From Lunularia cruciata (taxonomy: Eukaryota; Streptophyta; Marchantiopsida; Lunulariales; Lunulariaceae), in the NCBI GenBank assembly GCA_948567375.1, contig OX419759.1, positions 13,360,744 through 13,424,743 on the forward strand: a stretch of DNA of 64,000 bases, written 5' to 3'. Numbering within the stretch: position 1 is the first letter of the stretch; every line of letters starts with the position of its first letter. The notes beneath the pieces are model-generated. The model was not told where the DNA came from, did no database searches, and saw nothing but the letters and a program-made list of their open reading frames with translations. A program made the position numbers and the translations under genes. Of the stretch, positions 47,313 through 60,032 are shown in pieces.

Positions 47313-50300
47313 TCAGTTTAAAATGTTCAAGCCTTCTAGGTGCTCGATCCTTTCACTCATACTCACCATGGCAGTAGCCTGGGCTTTATTCCAGTTCATC
47401 ACGTCCTTCAAGAGTCCTTTCAACCTCTTGTTGTCATCCGCTAATTTACTTACGAGGGACTTATCCTGATTCTCAGTTTTATCAGGGACCAGGGTTTCCT
47501 TCTCTTCAGGGGCAATAATTTGCCTGCAAGGAGATTGCTTCCTGCTACTTGAGTATGGTCTTTCTGCTACGTCTGGGCGGACAGATTCGGCAGGACATCC
47601 AATCCAAGACGTTGTACTGTAGCCTATACCTCTTTGTTCCTGCAGACCATGTAAAGAGGCTTTCGGACGCCCTGGACAAGTTCTCCGAGCAAAGTCATCC
47701 TGCGCTGCTCTCATTTCTGCAGTCTTACTAGCCTCTTTTACATTCACTGTGAGAGAATCTGCAACATGAACAAGCTCACGATCTGAGCAAAACTCTCCAC
47801 GGTTGCATCCATCTTGGAACCCTACGCGGAAATACTCACCCTGCACCTCACTAGGATTAACCTCGCCGGGATTTCGCAGACCCTGCACATATACGCCACT
47901 GTTCACCTCTTGATTCAGACAACCAAGAGTACAGTGGCGCAGTTGTTGTAGTAACGGTGGCTGTCGACCACAGTGACTACAATTTTTGTCTTCTACTTGT
48001 TGAAGTCCATCCATCTCTACCTCAGTCTCAGTTTTGATTTCCTCCTCTGCATCTGTGATTCGGTGGCCGAAAGCGCTGTTGGAAGATCTGCACGGAGGCT
48101 CCAAACCCTCAAAATCTCTCATAAAAAACCTTGGAGTCCCAATTGCGTAGCCAGAAGCATTGCTCGCAGGTCGGCTTATCTGGATTTTCTCTTCACTGCA
48201 AGGAGGTAGAGTCAACTTTATAGCCTCTGAAACTAAATCTCCACATCTTTCATTACATCCATCCACTCCGTCCAGTTCCTCGCTACACTCAGAATCCGTG
48301 ACATCGAATGAATTGTAGGATCTCTCATAATTCACATCGGACTGACCATCACCCACAGGAGGAACAACAGGCGTGGCCTGCTGAAGCGAGTGCTCGTCAT
48401 GAAACCGAGTTTTAGGGGAAATTGTAGGCGTTCTAAAAGCATCAAATCTAGTGGCTGCTGCATTTCTTATGTCAGCCATAAGACCCTGATATTCAACTCG
48501 CCTTCTCAAAATCTCATCGCCACTAGATTCAGGACAGTTAGCGTCCTCCCGGAAGCCAGAACTGTTGTTGAGCACATGATTAGTACTACGACCATGTGTT
48601 GGGCCGCGTTCAGTTCTTGGTGCTTGATCAATATGAGCATTCATGCTGCCAGGTTGGGTGCTTTGTTTCCTACTTTCTTCTCCAACTCTTGCGTCAAGTG
48701 GTAGAGATTCTGTCGTTTCGAACATTGGAGTTACAGTTGGTGCACCAAAATAATCCTCATGACATTGTCCTTGCGGTCCTGTCAAATCCGGTGGTCTAGT
48801 CTTGTCTGAAAGATTCTCCTTCTCGTAAGCCTGATCAGACTTCACAATGGTGGTGTACTTACAGGTCAGATCCTTGTGGCATGAATCTAAATATTGTTCA
48901 GTGACCATACAAGGCTGGACATTCGTAGCACTCCCAGTCTGATTGGCAAAATCCTCAAACCTGACACCATACTTCTTTCTCAAATTTCTTGGACCATCTT
49001 CTAGCAGGGGAATAATTATGTCAAAAGTCTGAAGGGCTACTTTATCAGGTTGATTATTATCGCTCATGTTGTCAGCACTGTCAACTCCAGTTTCAAGTTC
49101 AATCTCTTGAGTGCAAGTGAGAGAATGGTCCTTTCGGTCACCCTGATTACCCTCCACCCAACCATCGGTCTCACTTAGCTCAACTGTATCCTTGGCCGCA
49201 AAAAGGACTTCGTCTCCGGTAAAGTCTCCTTCTGACGTAGTACTTGACAGATTCACGGATTTCCAGTTCTTGGGATCGATGCAATTTAGAATTCCAGTTC
49301 CATTGCCCTTATCTTCCCCGCCTCTACCTTCAGCTCTGGATTTAGGGCGCGGCTTTTGATTGATACTTCCATCACTCCCCACCAAGTCAAACAATGCTCC
49401 ATGTTTGCAGTTTCGACGAAGACAGGCATCTACTTCATCCTGAAACTTGCGGACATCTCGTGCCACGCTCTTGCGAAAGTCTCGGACGTACAAAGGAACA
49501 CTCTGCAAATTGCAAATTTCAAAGGTTGAAACATGTTAATAATAAATTGGTGTGTCTCCATTCTACTCAACATGATGAGGTATCAACAACCACCAGACGT
49601 ACTGTGAAGTATAATGTCTAAAAGGTGTAATCTGAACGAATGTGAATATAATCACTAAACTCCAAGGTCTATCATCAACTAACAAACAACAAACGCAGAG
49701 TAACCACAAATAAGCCAGTTTTGTGATTCCTGCAAGCTGACTTAGAGATGTACGCTTCTGCCGGAGCCCTGAAACAGTCCACCTGACGGTATATGATCTT
49801 GTGTTTGAACTTAGAGGATATCAATTTGATGTAGGAAGAAAGGTCTTCGAAACAGCACAGAGAATGTCTAGAAGGTCAACGGATCCCCAACTTTATTTGC
49901 AAACATTAGATGACTTCATAACCTCAAAATTATCGAAATAAGAGCAGAACTTAACGACTGCAGAAATGTGCATCGTAATTAATCATGTGTAATCCGCTGC
50001 ATCACTGAAGGGTTTACAGTCGTCGAAGGGAGGCTCCATGAATTTCTGCATCTTCTTATACTCGTCCAACCAACCCTTGTCTTTCACAGGGAACAATACT
50101 TCCGCTGCAGCGTGATCGGCAAGAAGAATAGCACGAATACAATTTGTATTCTCAAACTACTATCGACATTGTGCTTAAGCAGAACACAAAGAGTATAATT
50201 GAAGGGCACCTTGAGCGATTCAAGTTGGATAAGTAAATTCATGACATTCTCAGTCATTGCATGCCTCTCGGAGTAATCTGCGGGATACCAAACAGCAATC

Positions 50301-51118
50301 TTCCACGCATTGAACTGTTGCTTTAACACTTGTAGCTTAGCTCTCGCACCTCCGATGACAAACATATGCTTCAAAGGCTGTGTACGACGTACTTTATAAC
50401 CCCTGAACCTAGACTGCAGCATCGTTGCAGCTTTAACTACCTCCATCCTCCTCTTGCTATCAATTGTTGCATAAGCTGAGCACGACTTGGCCTGTCTTTC
50501 ACTCTCACGTTTGGCATCCTCTCCATATTTCCGTGGCCCCACTTCCGGCAACACAGAGGTGCTGATTTCTGCAAGTCTCGGGGCATTAACAATCCGAGAT
50601 TCTTCCATGCTTTTGGAGTGCGTTTTAGAGGACTCGTGCGAAACAACTTTCTCCTCTCTCTCTTCACCGGCAGCATTTTGAGCATTTTTTGCATTTTGAG
50701 AAACGACAGGCTCCTTCACCTGTACTACTACTTTACACACCCTTTCTCGCAGCGGTTGAGACTGCACAGTCTGCGGCCTCACACGCCCAAAGTCCTCTAT
50801 GAAAGGCCGAGGTAGTTTATCGCAGGCATCATTCAAATTGTCAATGAAGCTATCAAAGTTCGCATGCCGAGCCGTCCCCTTTGGTTTATAGGGTTCATTA
50901 TTTGCAGAATCGGCCGTCCTTGGAGGGCTCTCTAGTTTCTTCTTGTTCAGCCCCGGCTCGTACTTTTTAGAGTATGTATACCCATACGGACTCCTGGTGC
51001 TCAACCCCAGAGCTCCGAAATCCCTGTAAATCTTTTTCAAAATCGCATTCTTCTCATAGCTACCGTCCGCTCGCCTTCTGGTGAATGGCATATTGCTCCT
51101 GTCATAAAAGTCATTCAT
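47313..51118 (-). CDS. BAG6: BAG6-like IQ/BAG-domain co-chaperone
   Basis: Two exons, 50210-51118 and 47313-49502, joined by a 707-bp GT-AG intron in phase 0, giving 1032 residues; Arabidopsis BAG6 is about 1040. Plant BAG6 binds calmodulin through an IQ motif and Hsp70 through the adjacent BAG domain and takes part in heat and defence responses. The IQ motif (LQSRFRGYKVRR) is at about 230-250. The BAG domain runs about 255-335 and is cut by the intron: exon 1 ends ENVMNLLIQLESLK and exon 2 begins SVPLYVRDFRKSVARDV. The N-terminus carries the MPFTRRRADG segment. A long hydrophilic, poorly conserved middle follows, and the C-terminus has a Leu-heptad coiled coil (LADDNKRLKGLLKDV, MSERIEHLE) as in other BAG6 proteins. 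A start inside exon 2 would split the gene wrongly, because the first codon there is TTG within the intron acceptor. Confidence 0.85.
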
Positions 51119-52944
51119 GAAAAGTCCTACTCAACTTTTTTCTTCCGTCACAACAAAATGGTCCTCACTCGTTCAAAATAACCCCAACCTCGCAGTCCTC
51201 TTCATCTTCAGGAAGATGAATTAACTTTCAAAATCAACAAGGTGAGTTTCTAGATTGCTCAGCCTAGTTCATCAAGGATAAGCGGACCCCTCATCACCTC
51301 CTCCTCGCACCGAGGTCGAAACTCCCGACACTGGAGAAGAAAGAAAGAGAGCGAACATTGAACGGAGGGGCGCGTCTGTTTATCTGACGAGCAGGACATG
51401 GAATTACACGACGTTCGAGCTGCAATGAATGCATGCAAACCCTCGTGAACCAAAAGACACCTCTGCACGTACGCAGCATTCTTGTCTGCTGGTATCAAGA
51501 AGACGAAGTAGTCAGAATTGCCAACAGAGCCCATTGAGAACGGAGCTCAATCTTAGCAACGCAGAAAGGATGCTAGATTCTGCACTCCTTCTCGGATGTG
51601 AAAGGAGGTACATGTACCCATTTGGATTGACACTGGCTAATATCAACAGTAGAATGGAAGAAAATAGCCACTGACGTGCATTCACTCTCTGGCCCTGGGA
51701 TGTGAACCGAGATATCTCTTAACAGCTCCCAGAATTGCCCTCTCCGAAGAAATGGTGTAAATGTATAATGGCTACGACGGCTGCTTTGACAATGGGATGT
51801 GAAAGGAGTTAAAGCTGAACACTTATCACTGACGAACACGAACACAGAGACAAGTGAAGAAGGTGATCCAACCGAGAAGGCTGAATATGTGCGAAATTTA
51901 AGTATGCAAATGCTTTGTGAGCGCAAAGAGAATGGAGAAATGGTGCTCTCGGGTTTCGGGGTCCAAGACGTTTCCATGCATCCCGACACTGTCCTCCAGA
52001 AATTGCTCTTCTTGCAGGCAGGAAAAAACCGATGCCTAAGAGAACGAGCGTTTGACCAATCCGTGCGTTGAAAGAGGAGTACGGAGCAATTCGAACTGGA
52101 GGGTAGACGGAAGTAGACGGAGATAGTCATATCTAACGGACTATAACCTACACTAACGACTGACGCAATACTTCGTATGAGAAAGTTGAATAAAATCTTC
52201 AATCCTTTGCCGGCTAAATAAAATAAAAGGCCATCAAGATATTTCTGCCCAATATTGTTTACAAGTCTTTTATAGCGATTTTTCTTCCAGTTCTCTCTCG
52301 GTAGATTTTTGTACTAGATAGGGAATCATAGGCAGTTTGTAGTTCTTTTCGTCTAAGATTTGATATGAAACTCTGACAATTCTTCAAAAGTTGGAACTGT
52401 TTTCAATCTCTAGGAGCATGTGTCTTCTAAAATTTAGAAATCGATATATTATGAAATTTAAAAAGGAAAAAGGTAACTTGCGAAAAAATATATACAAATG
52501 AAAAGACCTCATAAACCATACAAGAATAAGAAAAAATAAATTTGGAGCCAAATCATAATATTATGAGTACGTGAAGAAATTTATATACTGTATTTAAAAT
52601 ATCTATATTATCCATATCCATACTATGAATGTCACCTACTCTCGTATAGAGAGTGCACGCCAAAAGCTAGTTGTATAGCAGTGGAGTACTTACAAGGAGT
52701 ATTTTGGTGATGGAGTACTTAGAAGCTCCAGCAGCACCGTGTACTACAACACTAATGATGATCTAGTCCGACGCACAAGGATTGGATCGTTGAATCGATT
52801 CTTTAATGATGACATACAATTTACAATAATGAAAACTTTTAAACTCCTATACATAGAGCACCGTACTACAATGGAAGTAGTTTTTATCCTCGTGAGGTTT
52901 TATTCTTGCCAAGTGATGTCCTCATCATCAAGTGTTCTTTGTCA
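51119..52944. other. BAG6-like promoter region and AT-rich intergenic DNA
   Basis: Two overlapping open frames on opposite strands, 51573-52202 (-, 209 codons) and 51799-52071 (+, 90 codons), stand out for length, but neither resembles a known family and no splice partners were found. The plus frame has a more protein-like composition (acidic, charged). From about 52.4 kb the DNA is very AT-rich and structureless. Confidence 0.4.
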
Positions 52945-53190
52945 CATATGAGCGTGGTGTCACAGATGATAGGTAGTCCATGGTGAGAGTTGAATTGTGC
53001 AAGGATAGAACACTGTTGTGATAATCATATATTTTATTCCCCACATATGTATTCTGCATTCTCTCAAACATATGAGAGTGGTGTCACAGATGATAGGTAG
53101 TCCATAGTGAGAGTTGAATTGTGCAAGGATAGAACATTGTTGTGATAATCATATATTTTATTGCCCACATATGTATTCTGCATTCTCTCA
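52945..53190. repeat. Two-copy tandem duplication, 124-bp unit, nearly identical
   Basis: CATATGAGCGTGGTGTCACA at 52945 recurs at 53069 (CATATGAGAGTGGTGTCACA) and the copies differ at only about four positions by eye over 122 bases, so the duplication is recent. Confidence 0.9.
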
Positions 53191-54060
53191 AGCCCAGGAG
53201 ACTGATGACTTGGATCTCTCAATCCTTAGTTCTGCTACCAATGCAGATCCCCCAATACTATGCATATCTCACTCCATATTTTATTACCAATCATAATGCA
53301 AGTTTTGATTTTATCATAAACCCTAAAACTAGTATGTCTATTATTGGTTGCTCAAAATATTTTTTTTAACTCTAATCACTATTTTGTTGGTAGTGTTGTA
53401 ACCAAGCTGACTAGTCTTTGGTTTGCCTTTTTAGAGGTTGGTATATTACCTCGTATCTCTAAAATTGCACAAAAATAAGGGTTTGTACTTGGCAAGAGTA
53501 CCTTTAAGATGAACAAAACAAGTGCTCTTGAACCCTTTGGAAACAAAGGTGTTATCCAACAAGGGTTTTTTTATCATAAATTGGCCAATTGGGTAACAAT
53601 ATCCCATTCACATACCTTTTCCAAGATAAGGAGTATGTTATCAAAAGAGAAACTGCTAGCCTTTATATGGAACACAATCACCATATCTCACAAAGCACAA
53701 TCTATGGTGTCACACAAAGGTCTTATGAAGTTGAGTTAACATTAGAAGAACTCAATTTCATGATGGAGATTGGTGTGTTCATTGCCAATGGGAAGCTTTA
53801 GAACATGATGAGGTAGCTATAGCCAAATATTGGTTGAGAGAATAATCTCATGTATTAAGTCAGAGCCAAGGGAAGAAATATGGTTTTTTGTAGATTTAGA
53901 TGTTATCAATGCATTCATGATGATGTGTAAAAATATTTTGGCAGATGGTGGTACTTTTGACATCATTTATGAAGCCTCAATGAAATTTATGTCCAAAAGC
54001 CTTCATTGATACCATAAGCCAAAATATATAGACATTTCATAATTTTGGACAGAACCTTCA
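53191..54060. other. AT-rich DNA left of copy B, no gene recognised
   Basis: Open frames at 53509-53801 are short and overlap in two frames. They may be remnants of an unrecognised mobile element. The last five bases, CTTCA, are the target duplication of copy B. Confidence 0.4.
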
Positions 54061-54483
54061 TGTAACAATATGGAGTTTAGCGACAAAGTTAGTCGGGCTT
54101 ACAAAGTAGAGAATAAGACAAAATAGCCTAGAATATTCTAAAAGTATCTAAGAAACTTCTTGGGAAGCTTCCCAACTAGTTAACTTGTGCCCTAAGCAGG
54201 TAGCTTCTAGAAGGAAGCTTCTAGAAGCTTCTAACTAGCTTAGCTTGCACGCCAAGTAGACGGCTTCTAGAAGGAAGCTTCTTGAGAAGCTTCTTGGTTA
54301 ACTTGGCTTGCACTCCAAGAAAGCGGCTCAAAGAAGCTTCTTGAGAAGCTTCAAGGGTCTTGTATGCTACCTATAAATACCAAAGCCGAAGCTCATGCTA
54401 GGCATTTGGAGTTTTCCCTCATTCAAGTGTTCCAATGTGAATTTCCATTCTCCTATTTCTCTCCTCAATTTTGGTCTTTTACA
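54061..54483 (+). repeat. 5' LTR of copy B
   Basis: TGTAACAATATGG to GGTCTTTTACA, 423 bp. TATAAATA at 54372-54379. It retains most GAAnnTTC modules, although the first three-unit motif is weakened to GAATATTCTAAAA (54131-54143). Confidence 0.95.
54205..54231 (+). promoter_or_regulatory. Core heat-shock-element cluster in 5' LTR of copy B
   Basis: TTCTAGAA at 54205-54212, one base, then GAAGCTTCTAGAAGCTTC at 54214-54231: four alternating GAA/TTC units with exact two-base spacing, the arrangement bound by trimeric heat-shock factors. It lies about 140 bp upstream of the TATA box, with more GAAGCTTC copies between them. Confidence 0.7.
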
Positions 54484-54484
54484 T

Positions 54485-54499
54485 TGGTATCAGAGCAGG
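54485..54499 (+). other. Primer-binding site of copy B (tRNA-iMet)
   Basis: TGGTATCAGAGCAGG, one base after the 5' LTR, identical to that of copy A. Confidence 0.9.
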
Positions 54500-55650
54500 A
54501 ATGGGATGGATGGAATTTATGGACCACCAAACCATTAGGACTTTCATGTCCAGATATTACCAAAGCAACGTTTCACACAATTCATCACCTCACTCTTCGG
54601 GTAGGATTTTCTACATATGATCACCATGTCAGAGGAACCATTGATACTTCCGGTTGTAACTTATGGAGAATGGTGGACGTGTTGTATCTATGTGTTAATC
54701 AATTAGATAAATTGAGGGTAGTGGAATAGAGTAGTAGTGGTGGTGGCAATTTCGGATATTATCCTTGCAATGCAACAACAAATCAAGCATCTTACTCTAT
54801 TGTTGGATGAACGAGACCAGCAACAACGAGAATAGATAAATAGAGCGCCAGTTCGAGATGGAGAAGATTGTATTCAATTTCCAAAACCCAAGGTGTTTGA
54901 AGGCAAGAATCTCCTAGGCATAGTGGAGAATTTTGTGTTTGACTGTGAACGTCACTTTGAAGCCACCAACCTTCAAGACGAGCGGTAACAAATTCTCTTA
55001 GCTTCTAGCCAATTGGATGGTGTGGCAAAACTTTGGTGGTGATTCCAAGTTGAAAGAGTTGAAAGAGTTGAACGACAAATTGTTACACCGATTTTAACAT
55101 GGACAGAATTCAAAGATGCAATACTTGGTTGATTCAAACTATAAATGCTACCCAAGCTACACGAGATAAATTGGTGGAGTTGAGGCAGATTGGTTCAGTG
55201 AGAAGCTACATCACACAATTTCAGAACATCATCATGCAAATTCCAGATATCCAAGAAGGTGAAGTTTTAGATCGATTTGTGCGAGGATTGAAGTCACAAA
55301 CCAAATTGGATGTGACCATGCAGGAGCCACAAAACGTAAAAGAAGCCATGCAATTGGCCGAGCATTTTGATTCCTTGGTTGCGACCACTTGGTCTTGATC
55401 TTGACCTACACAAAGCCTACCAGTACACTATGCACGAGTGGAAGAACCGGTACCAATGGAGATTGATGTTATCCAACAAAGACCACTTGGCATAGCAGAT
55501 AGAGAAAGATTACGACAAAATAGAGGTTGCTTTTATTGTTGCCAAGTTGGGCATTGCATTGCTTAATGTCTACTTAGGAATGGGCGACCTCAACAAGTTG
55601 CCCAGATGGAGTTTATGGAACAGAATGATCAGGGAAACAAAGAATCCCAA
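54500..55650 (+). pseudogene. Copy B gag
   Basis: A Gag core is readable around 54890-55400 in broken frames, including the conserved IHTI-type leader region shared with copy A and the QTKLDVTMQEPQNVKEAMQL stretch. The CCHC knuckle at about 55528-55570 contains a TAA before its last Cys. Stops occur within the Gag core, so no intact protein is possible. Confidence 0.8.
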
Positions 55651-58600
55651 TAGGATATTTTGAGCCGCCTATTAGGAGCTTGATTAGTTCCAATGGGATT
55701 GAAGGTTTGACCTTTGCAAGTTTGCTTCACTTGCAAGGTATGATATCTAATTAGGGTTGTAGGATTTTGGTTGATTCTGGAAGTTCAGAGAATTGTATGT
55801 CTATGCAAGTAACAAAGGAATTGGGTATTCTTATCAAGCCAGTGTTTGGAAGTAGTTTGATGATGGCGGATGGTAGAAAGGGTTCTGCATTCCGCACCTC
55901 ACATCTTGTTACCTTCAAGATTGGGAAGGAGTATTTGGAGTGTATGAGGTTTGTAGTGGCACCTCTACACTATGATATCATTTTGGGTCTACCTTGGCTT
56001 GAAAGTCATAAGGTTCAATTTGAATGGACCCGATGAAAAATTCAAGTACAACACCAAGGTAGAAATTTCCGATTAGGTTGTCTAGCACCTTTGAGTAAGA
56101 CGCCTAAGAATAGTCAATCCTAAGATGGGAAGTTTGTCGAGAAGGTAGCCATAGAGCGAATCTGGAAGGGAGAGGAGTCCCAAGATAAGAAGTTTGCCAA
56201 GAAGGCAACCATAGAGCAAGCTTGGAAGAGAGATGGGTCCCTGGAAGGGAAGTTTGTTAATGAAGCGGCCATAGAGCAAGCTTTGGAGGAAGATAAGTAT
56301 GTATTTGCTATGTGGATCAAGCCGATTGCACAAGAACAATCTGAGGAGGGCCAAGAGCCTCATCAAGCAATGGTTGATTAGATAGTTTAGGAGTTTGCAA
56401 ATGTGTTTCCGGATGATCTGCCAAAGAGGTTACCCTCCGATCGAGGTATGCCCTTCAAGATTGAGTTATTGCCAAGGAGTACTCTAGTGAGTAGACCAAT
56501 CTATCGGCTCTCACCAAAGGAGTTGGAGGAGTTGGAGGAGTTGCAAATAACACTTACAGAGTTGTTGGAGAAGGATTTCATACGATATAGTACCTCTCCT
56601 TGGGAGCACCGGTACTATTTGTTCCAAAGAAGGATAGAGGACTTCGTTTTTGTATTGATTACCGTGGACTCAACAAGCAAACCTTGAAGAATGCATATCC
56701 CTTGCCTCGGATCAATGACCTGCTTGATCAACTAAGTGGAGCACGCTACTTTTCCAAGCTGGATCTTTGTAGCGGCTATTGGCAAATTCCTATTAAAGGA
56801 GAGGACATGCAAACGACTACTTTTCGCACAAGGTATGGACATTTTGGGTGGAGAGTTCTACCTTTTGGACTCACTAATGCTCCAGCAATCTTCATGGATT
56901 AGATGCATCGGGTGTTGGATGGACTATTGGATTGGTCCGTGGTGGTGTTCTTAGATGATATCTTAATCTATAGCATGACAGAGACAGAACTCGTGAATCA
57001 TGTGCGAGAAGTGCTAGGACGACTACGACAGTGGAAATTTTACTATAAGAAGTCAAAGTGTGTTTTTTGGCAGAAGGAAGTTACCTTCTTGGGTCATAAG
57101 ATCTCATCAGAGGGGATCAAGATGGAAGAAGAGAAGATCAAGGCCATTACTGATTGGCCTACCCCAAAGGATGCTACAAAAGTATGAGCATTCAATGGAT
57201 TGGCCATTTTTTACCAATAGTTCATCCACTATTATGCCCATGTGGCTGCACCATTGACTGACCTCTTGGGAAAGAACTCGAGCTTCCAATGGACCACCAA
57301 GCATGAAGAAGCATTCTAGAAGTTAAAGCATATGGTGTCTTCAAGACCTATTCTTCAACCATATGATCCTCAACTACCTTGTGTGGTTGATTTTGATGCT
57401 TCTAACTTTGCAATTGGAGTTATGTTGCAACAAGAATTTCCAGATGGACTACATACTATTGCCTTTGTGTCTCTCCGACTAAATACAGCTGAAAGAAATT
57501 ACTCTGCTCAAGATTGGGAACAACTTGCAATGGTTTATGCCACCAAGGTATGGAGGCATTATCTCTTTGGGAAACAAGTGATCATGCAAATTGATCACAA
57601 GCCATTGTTGCAAACCTTACACTTGGAGCACATGAAGAGTTGACATCATCGATGGGAAGAGCAACTCCAATTGTTTGACATCAAACTTGAGTACAAACCA
57701 AGTTGGTTCCATGTCATCCCCGATGCTCTATCATGACGACCTGATTTGAAGGATCTTCCTCTCATCACGGCGGCAATTACAACGGTGTCCATTGACCCTA
57801 AGGTCCATAATGAGTTTCAATCAGCTCTACAACAAGATCCCTTCTTCCAAATGGTACACGGTCGTCTGATAGCATGCAACAAGGAGTACAATACCTTCTC
57901 TTTCAAGGAAGGCCTTTTATTCCATGTAGACCAGATTTATGTTCCAGCCAAAGGTGATCTTTGACTTGTGTGCCTTCAAGAAGCCCATGATTTACCAATA
58001 GTTGGTTATATGGGAGTGGACAAGACCTTGGGCACCCTCTAACACCAATGGTGGTGGCCCACCATGACACAAGATGTTTGAGGTTTTGTCCGATCATGTG
58101 AGAGTTGCCAACGGAACAAGGCCAGCAACCAAAAGCCAAGTGGACTCCTTCAACCACTCGCCATTCCATCCGCTTGCCGGGAGCATGTGAGCTTGGATCT
58201 CATCACATCTTTACCAAAGACAAAACAAGTGCACACCGCAATTGTGGTGTTTGTGGATAAGCTTAGTATGCAAATCCACTTGGCACCAACCTATGATACC
58301 GTGGATGCTCCAACCTTAGCGCAAATCTACTTTGACAATGTCTTCAAGCATCATGAGATGCAACATGTACTCATCTTCGACCATGATCCTTGATTTACCG
58401 GGAAGTTTTGGCAAGCACTCTTCCAAATACTCGGCACCAAGCTTGCTTTGTCCACAGCCTATCATCCTCAAACTGATGGACAAATCGAATGCAAAAATTG
58501 TACATTGGAGGATATGTTATGGGCCTTTGTCAATGTCCACCATACCAATTGGGATGAATGTCTTGCAGTTGTAGAATTTGCCTACAACAATTCCAAACAG

Positions 58601-60020
58601 GCAAGCACCGGATTTTCTCCCTTCTTTCTCAATTTTGGCCAAGATCTGCTTGTTCCAGATTCTCTTCTTGCTCCACCTCCCTCTTAGGTTCCTCATACTT
58701 CGACATTCTTGACCACTATATTCCAATCTCTCCAACAAGCCAAGTCTCACCTCCTTGTTGCTCAAAATCGCCAAAAACAATATGCGGACCACTGTAATAC
58801 CAAGGGTTAGCCATATGATCTAGATGTGAAATTTTGGTTTGGTAACATCTAGAATGATGTTATACATGATGGTCAAATAGATCAGATAGAAGTATCACCA
58901 AAAGAGTACTTCTACTAATAGGGCAGAAACCGAAATAGACTTGAGAACCTTAGAACCAATAGTTAGACATATGATTTAAAGGTGAGAATTGGTTTGGTAA
59001 CATCTGGAAGGATGTTACACATGATGGACTAAACAGATCAGAAAGAGGTATCACCAAAAGGGGACTTCTACTAATAGAGTAGGAACCGAAATATGCCTTA
59101 AATCTTTGAAGGCAATTTTGGAGGCCTAAACGGATGAATTAGGCCTCGAAAATGTGTGGATCCCCCCCCCCTCAACGGAGGAGAGGCTGGCCTTCCCTCC
59201 CCCTGCTTTGTCTCGTCGAGAGCTTTCCAACGGTACCTTACTCATGTGATTCTGAGATTCCTATAGGAAGATTCCCTAAAAGATTCCCTCCGGTCAAAGC
59301 TCGTTTGACCAACCAAATAGGACCTAGACCAGACAGGTCACCCATCCAAGTAAGTAATCCAAGGGTGGAGCTTGCTGCATGTCACCTATCTGTGTCCCTA
59401 ATCCTATGGTAGAGCTTCCTTGGAGGAGATCCTCTTTGTCTATATAATAAAGAGAAGGTGCTCCCTTGGGGCATCAAATGTTTGAGTGTGCAATTTGTGT
59501 TTTCTCTCTTCTCTTGTCCTTGGAGTATTACAACCACCATCGTTGTGATCTCACCTTTGAATTTGGCGATAAAGTCATGCTATCCTTTAGTAACCTCCCT
59601 CTACCACTTGATACCCAAGTTCGTAAACTTGCTCTTAATTGGATAGGACCCTTTGATATTACTCACATTGTCTCTCCTATTGCTTATCGACTTGCCTTGC
59701 CTTGTCACATGCATACTCATTGTGTCTTTCATGTTTCCAAGTTGAAACCCTTTGTTCCTAACACCTCTTCCTTTTCCTCTTGAATCCAACCTCCTCCTTT
59801 GCATGTCCCTATCAATGATCATGAGGAGTACAAAGTTGATCGTATCCTTGCGTGTCGTCATATTCAATGAGGCCGTCGCCAACATACAGAGTACAAGGTC
59901 CTTTGGAAAGGGTATCCCCTTCATGATGCCACATGGGAACCTCTTTCCCACCTCCAAAAGGCACAGATGGCCATCAAGGAATTTGAAGCTTCACTAGCGA
60001 CGAGGACGTCACCAACTAGC
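55651..60020 (+). pseudogene. Copy B pol: protease, RT, RNase H, integrase, chromodomain
   Basis: Protease is at about 55767-56036 with intact Asp-Ser-Gly. Reverse transcriptase is at about 56403-57187, including SGYWQIP and [12 protein letters not shown], with a one-base loss near 56607 that shifts the frame and a TAG at 56899-56901 where copy A has CAG. RNase H is at about 57350-57650. Integrase is at 58187-58790, with a TGA beside the second catalytic Asp region. After the foreign LTR the integrase tail and chromodomain continue at about 59533-59997. The RNase H/integrase linker has a TGA at 57734-57736 where copy A keeps CGA. Non-functional. Confidence 0.88.
58793..59532 (+). mobile_element. 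Solo LTR of a second retrotransposon family, inside copy B integrase
   Basis: 740 bp starting TGTAATACC and ending GTATTACA, flanked by the perfect duplication ACCAC (58788-58792 and 59533-59537). Removing it rejoins the integrase frame region colinear with copy A. It contains an imperfect internal duplication of about 155 bp (units near 58811 and 58966, each with GGTTTGGTAACATCT and ACTTCTACTAATAG) and a probable TATA box, CTATATAATAAAG, near 59440. Its C-rich run (59161-59171) is unusual. Orientation is assigned from the TATA box. The parent family is not identified. Confidence 0.88.
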
Positions 60021-60032
60021 GGCCGAGGAATA
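60021..60032 (+). other. Polypurine tract of copy B
   Basis: GGCCGAGGAATA directly before the 3' LTR, corresponding to GGCGGGGGAATA in copy A, with a C interrupting the purine run. Confidence 0.75.
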
